Assembly (NCBI GenBank): GCA_015143295.1
Contig: CM026556.1
Span: 16,306,547-16,370,546 of the forward strand
Direction: 5' to 3'
DNA: 64,000 bases
DNA from: Tetracentron sinense
Taxonomy: Eukaryota; Streptophyta; Magnoliopsida; Trochodendrales; Trochodendraceae
Part shown: piece by piece, positions 60,889 to 64,000 of the stretch
How positions within the stretch are numbered: the stretch's first letter is position 1
How the letters are laid out: each line of letters opens with the position of its first letter
Position numbers and translations under genes: made by a program
The notes under the pieces: model-generated
Seen by the model: the letters and a program-made list of their open reading frames with translations, nothing else
Told to the model about the DNA's origin: nothing
Database searches by the model: none

Positions 60889-61841
60889 CTTGCCCTTACT
60901 CTTCTTCTTGTTAGGGCAGTTATATGAAATATGACCGAAGCCATGGCATTCATAACATTAAACACCTTGGGATTTCTTGTCGCCACTCTTGGAATTTTTC
61001 TTGTTTTCCCAGGGCTTAGACTTTGACTTCTCAAAAGATTTTCCTCCCTGTTTGGGATTGAACCTCTTTTTCGTTCTAAAAAATTTTCGAAATTTTTTAA
61101 CGAAGAGAGCCATTTCTTCCTCATTCATATCTTCATCACTGTCATCCTCATCCAAAGTTTCCTTGATAGATTTCAAGGCTAAAGATTTGTTCTTCTTGGA
61201 TGGACGAGATTGAGTTCATAGGTTTGGAGTGAACCAACCAATTCCTCAATCTTCAGAGAGTCAACATTTTTACTCTCTTCGATTGCAGTGACTTTGGGTT
61301 GAAATCTCTCAGGGAGAGATCTAAGGACTTTTCTAACTATTTTGGACTCAGATATTTTTTCACCTAAATTGAAACTAGCGTTGACAATGTCACTAAGTTT
61401 TGCATAGAATTCATCAAAAGTGTCATTGTCATCCATGTTTAAATGTTCAAATTTGGTGGTTAACATTTGGAGTTTTGAGATTTTAATAGTGGTAGTACCC
61501 TCATGGGTAATTTCAAGAATGTCCCAAGCCTCCTTTGCTGTTTCACATGAAGAAATTCGTCTGAATTCCTCAGCAGTGACTGCAGTAAAGATAGCATTGA
61601 GACCTTTAGTGTTCCATCCACTTGACTCAAGCTCTTCTCTGGTCCATTCATTAGAATATTTGACGACAGTCAAATCACCTACAATTTTTATGGGCGTAGT
61701 CCACCCATTCTATATAGACATCCAAATTCTCTCGTCAATTGATTTGAGAAAGGCTCTCATTCTAGCTTTCCAATATGCATAATTATTCCCATCAAAAAGT
61801 GGGGGACGAGAGACGGATCCACCTTCTCTTAGAGTACTCAT
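60889..61841 (-). pseudogene. gag: Element G Gag N-terminal half
   Basis: The ATG is at 61841 (STLREGGSVSRPPLFDGNN). A TAG near 61710 replaces a Gln before NGW. UBN2-type gag (61179-61673) with EEFRRISSCETAKEAWDIL and DTFDEFYAKLSDIVNASF. A one-base frameshift near 61200 follows SLQTYELNL. A TAA just before the knuckle CYECHGFGHISYNC (near 60960) replaces Gln. Confidence 0.9.
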
Positions 61842-61908
61842 GATCACGGATAATACAGGATCACACTTAAGGGATTAGCCTTATTAGTGAACAAGCTCTG
61901 ATACCAAT
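61842..61908 (-). promoter_or_regulatory. Element G leader with tRNA-iMet primer site
   Basis: PBS TGGTATCAGAGC (minus) at about 61895-61906, two bases from the 5' LTR at 61909; gag starts within 70 bp. Confidence 0.9.
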
Positions 61909-63057
61909 TGAAATTTATCCAGATCAATGATCTCTAAGACCTAGAGGGGGGGGGGTGAATAGGTCTATCTAATAATTTCTAACCAATTTTAATTTTTTAA
62001 TTAATATGTTTAGAAATCAATGAACAAATCACTCAGACAATCCACACAAATCAAACACAGAAGATTTTTACGTGGAAAACCCTAACGGGAAAAAACCACG
62101 GGACCTCGTCCAGCAACAAACTTCACTACGAAAAGATTTCAAGTACAAGACAAGACCTTACCAAAACAGAAATGACGTTCCTAGGTATAGACTCTTACTC
62201 TTGATTTCCACGAACCAGCAGGTTCGATCTCCGCCATAGCAGCTTCGGTTCCACACCGACCAAATCTCCTCAAGCTACTTCAAAACCATGATCACACACG
62301 ATTGATCTCCTTCCACGAAGGCTCCAGATCAAACACCGGACACACACACAAGGTGTAGGGTTGTGAATCAATTTAGTAAGTTTCAAACCCTAGAGGGATC
62401 TCATATAGATCTGAGATCACACAATGCAAGATCAAAGGTTTAGATCTATACTTGCATTCTTTAGGATAAAAAAAAGAGGAGGGATCAACAAAGATCTAAA
62501 AGAACAAGAGGAAAAACCCTAGAGGAGTTTCTCAGACCTCTACTCTTTCAAAAATAAACAAAGATACGAATTAGGTCTCCAAAAAGTTGTTTATATAGGG
62601 TTTAAAAAAAATCCAGAAAAATAAAAATTCTTTTTACGGGGACCGATCGAGCGGTGCTCATTACCGATCGCTCGGTTAAAAATCACCTCTCTGGATAGCC
62701 ACCAATCGCTCGGTAGGCCACCGATCGATCGGTCTCAACACCGAGCGATCGGTTGAGACAGAATTTTTTCCAAACCAGTTTTCTTTTTATGTTTATTTGA
62801 TTCAACTAAGATCAAACAACTTTGTTAGGTTTAAAACTATCCTACTAGGTATGTTTAGAGTTATCTAAGTCAAATCCAACCTAGGTAGGGGTCTCTAAGT
62901 CCATTAGCTTTCTAGATCCAGAGTAGGAGCTGTTTCTTCACTTTCTTCAATCTTCTTTATGCTTTAGCTCTTCTCTTCTGACAAGTTGAACACGACTCGA
63001 CTCACATGACCTATCTAATGATCACGAAATTTGCCAACACCTACTTATGGACTTACA
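61909..63057 (-). repeat. 5' LTR of element G
   Basis: Matches 47125-48345 but is 72 bp shorter. Two deletions fall in the palindrome module (62642-62752), one removing about two palindromes, one removing ~33 bp of the spacer. TATA at about 62590-62600. Confidence 0.93.
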
Positions 63058-63062
63058 CCCCT

Positions 63063-63416
63063 CTCTTGAAAAATGCCCCATACAAAATTAGTGCGATAGC
63101 GGTTGACCGGTGAGTAGAGCGGTTGACCGGTAGGCTACGGGTCGACCAGTGGCTGGAGCGGTCGACCGGTTGGTTTGTGTTTTGCCCATTTTACTGATTT
63201 TCCTCATTTTCTCCACTTAGGTCTTTTGGCCATATCTTTTGACTCGTTAGTTGGATTTTGACGATTGAACTTGCGTTAGATTCGTCTTTCAAAAATGAAC
63301 ATTTCGGATATTTCTGAATTTTCAATTTCTCTCTTATTTATTAATTAGACCACGTGAAAAGCCAATTGGCAGCGAAAGTGCTATTCATTAAGTATGGAAA
63401 AGTCTGGGGTGCTACA
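63063..63416 (-). mobile_element. LTR4 part 4 of 4
   Basis: The second half of the U3 module (AGCGGTTGACCGGT, AGCGGTCGACCGGT and others, 63099-63170), the conserved U3 segment with GACGATTGAACTTGCGTT and the terminus GGGGTGCTACA. Confidence 0.88.
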
Positions 63417-64000
63417 GATTGACCCTTTGGTCTCTAACTGTTTCAGTTGAGATAAGTATGACCTTTTGCCTCTTCCTCCTGTTCCTCCTTTTCCAGGATT
63501 GAGTCCTAGAATTATGGCAGGCATTATGGTTCTCCCTGTTACCTCCTTTATATCTAGCATAAGGAGTGTCATGACCATGCCACTATCTAGAGTTGTGAGC
63601 AATTTTCATCACATCTTCACACAAACTCCTAGACATCTCTACTAGGACCTCAACTCTCCTTGGAAGATTCCCATGAAAATTATTGTGGTTCTCAAAACCA
63701 TGATTGGGCATTCTTCGAAGTTTAGGACATCGAGGCTTAATATGACCCTTCACTTCACAGTTATGACATATAGGAATGAATTTCTGAGTAGAAGGGTCTT
63801 TCCCTTTAGTAGGAGGGCGCCTTTTAGCATCAGGCTCAGTGTTCGAGGTGGATGGAGTTCCCTTCTTATCTTCACACCTCTGATTTTGCTCAAGATCAGC
63901 CAACTTGATTTCAAGACTTGTCTTTTCATCAAGATAAACATGTAAATCAGATTCAAGTAGTTGAGTTTTGGCAAGGAGGGAAGCCTTCTCTTCCTCAAGC
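63417..64000 (-). pseudogene. Element H Gag: coiled coil and second zinc knuckle (partial)
   Basis: Coiled coil (EEEKASLLAKTQLLES, LEIKLADLEQNQ), basic segment and knuckle CHNCEVKGHIKPRC, then RVEVLVEMSRSLCEDVMKI, homologous to 42340-42924 in F. A TAG follows HNSR. The frame continues to LTR4 and, across it, to 28346-28289. Confidence 0.82.

Larger units (their letters stand above)
47125..63057 (-). mobile_element. Element G: Sirevirus-like Ty1/copia with ORF3, split by LTR7 and LTR8
   Basis: LTRs at 47125-48345 (3') and 61909-63057 (5'), TSD CCCCT at 47120-47124 and 63058-63062. About 11 kb without the two nested solo LTRs. The LTRs are nearly identical by eye except for two small deletions in the 5' copy, so it is younger than F. 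Gag and pol carry scattered stops, but ORF3 is open. Confidence 0.94.
25286..64000 (-). mobile_element. Element H: Sirevirus-like copia, internally deleted, runs off right edge
   Basis: Minus-strand copia with its 3' LTR at 25286-26552, PPT next to it, a post-pol non-coding region (26553-28288) and a gag remnant (28289-28346, resuming at 63417-64000). The two gag pieces flank solo LTR4 and are in register across it. The gag remnant runs straight into sequence that in F and G lies after the pol stop, so protease, integrase, RT and RNase H are missing. It is therefore a non-autonomous deletion derivative. Confidence 0.8.

Overview
The window is intergenic DNA from a large plant genome, probably a dicot, although the species cannot be fixed from this stretch. 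I found no host gene, tRNA, rRNA or CRISPR array. Nearly all 64 kb is LTR retrotransposons inserted into one another. Evidence for a plant is the tRNA-iMet primer sites (TGGTATCARAGC), chromovirus (Tekay-like) and Tat-like Ty3/gypsy polyproteins, and Sirevirus-type Ty1/copia elements with a third ORF after pol. Most nesting junctions are supported by 5-bp target-site duplications (TSDs) that I read directly.

Layout, left to right. Element A (1-6798, minus) is a Tekay-like gypsy element running off the left edge; its gag-pol has one TAG and what looks like a spliceosomal intron between gag and protease. A sits in the reverse transcriptase of element B (6799-22864, minus), a decayed Tat-like gypsy. 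B is cut by a 3.3-kb solo LTR (S1, 11431-14720, TSD GCTTG) and by a copia-like solo LTR (S2, 18390-22848, TSD GTTCC); S2 contains a Tekay-like solo LTR (LTR2, 19528-21753, TSD TTAAT). B adjoins the leader and 5' LTR of a second Tekay-like element C (22865-25285). C is cut by a Sirevirus H (25286 to beyond 64000). H is cut by solo LTR4 (28347-63416). Inside LTR4 lie LTR5 (28870-33894), which holds LTR6 (29493-31972); Sirevirus F (34026-45832); and Sirevirus G (47125-63057), which holds solo LTR7 (53146-55616) and solo LTR8 (56420-58828). All elements except S1 and S2 point to the minus strand.

The most striking signal is in the LTRs. Both Ty3/gypsy LTRs (A, LTR2, LTR7, LTR8) and the Ty1/copia LTRs of G carry the same ~185-bp U3 module about 40-75 bp upstream of the TATA box. 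It has four palindromes (core ACCGATCGATCGGT), a ~60-bp conserved spacer, then three palindromes. Related LTRs keep the layout but swap the palindrome core: AGCGGTCGACCGGT in LTR4, CTCGCTCGAGCGAG in LTR5, GGGTCGACCC in F, ACAACG/CGTTGT in LTR6. Downstream of the promoter the gypsy LTRs carry tandem hairpins and one conserved stem-loop, and their stems show paired compensatory changes. Palindrome clusters near Sirevirus promoters are, to my knowledge, already reported in maize; sharing of one module between the two superfamilies is what stands out here. A second oddity is a minus-strand protein-like stretch at 16.0-18.05 kb built around two palindromic minisatellites (24 and 30 bp). The protein-level calls rest on motifs read by eye; no database search was possible.
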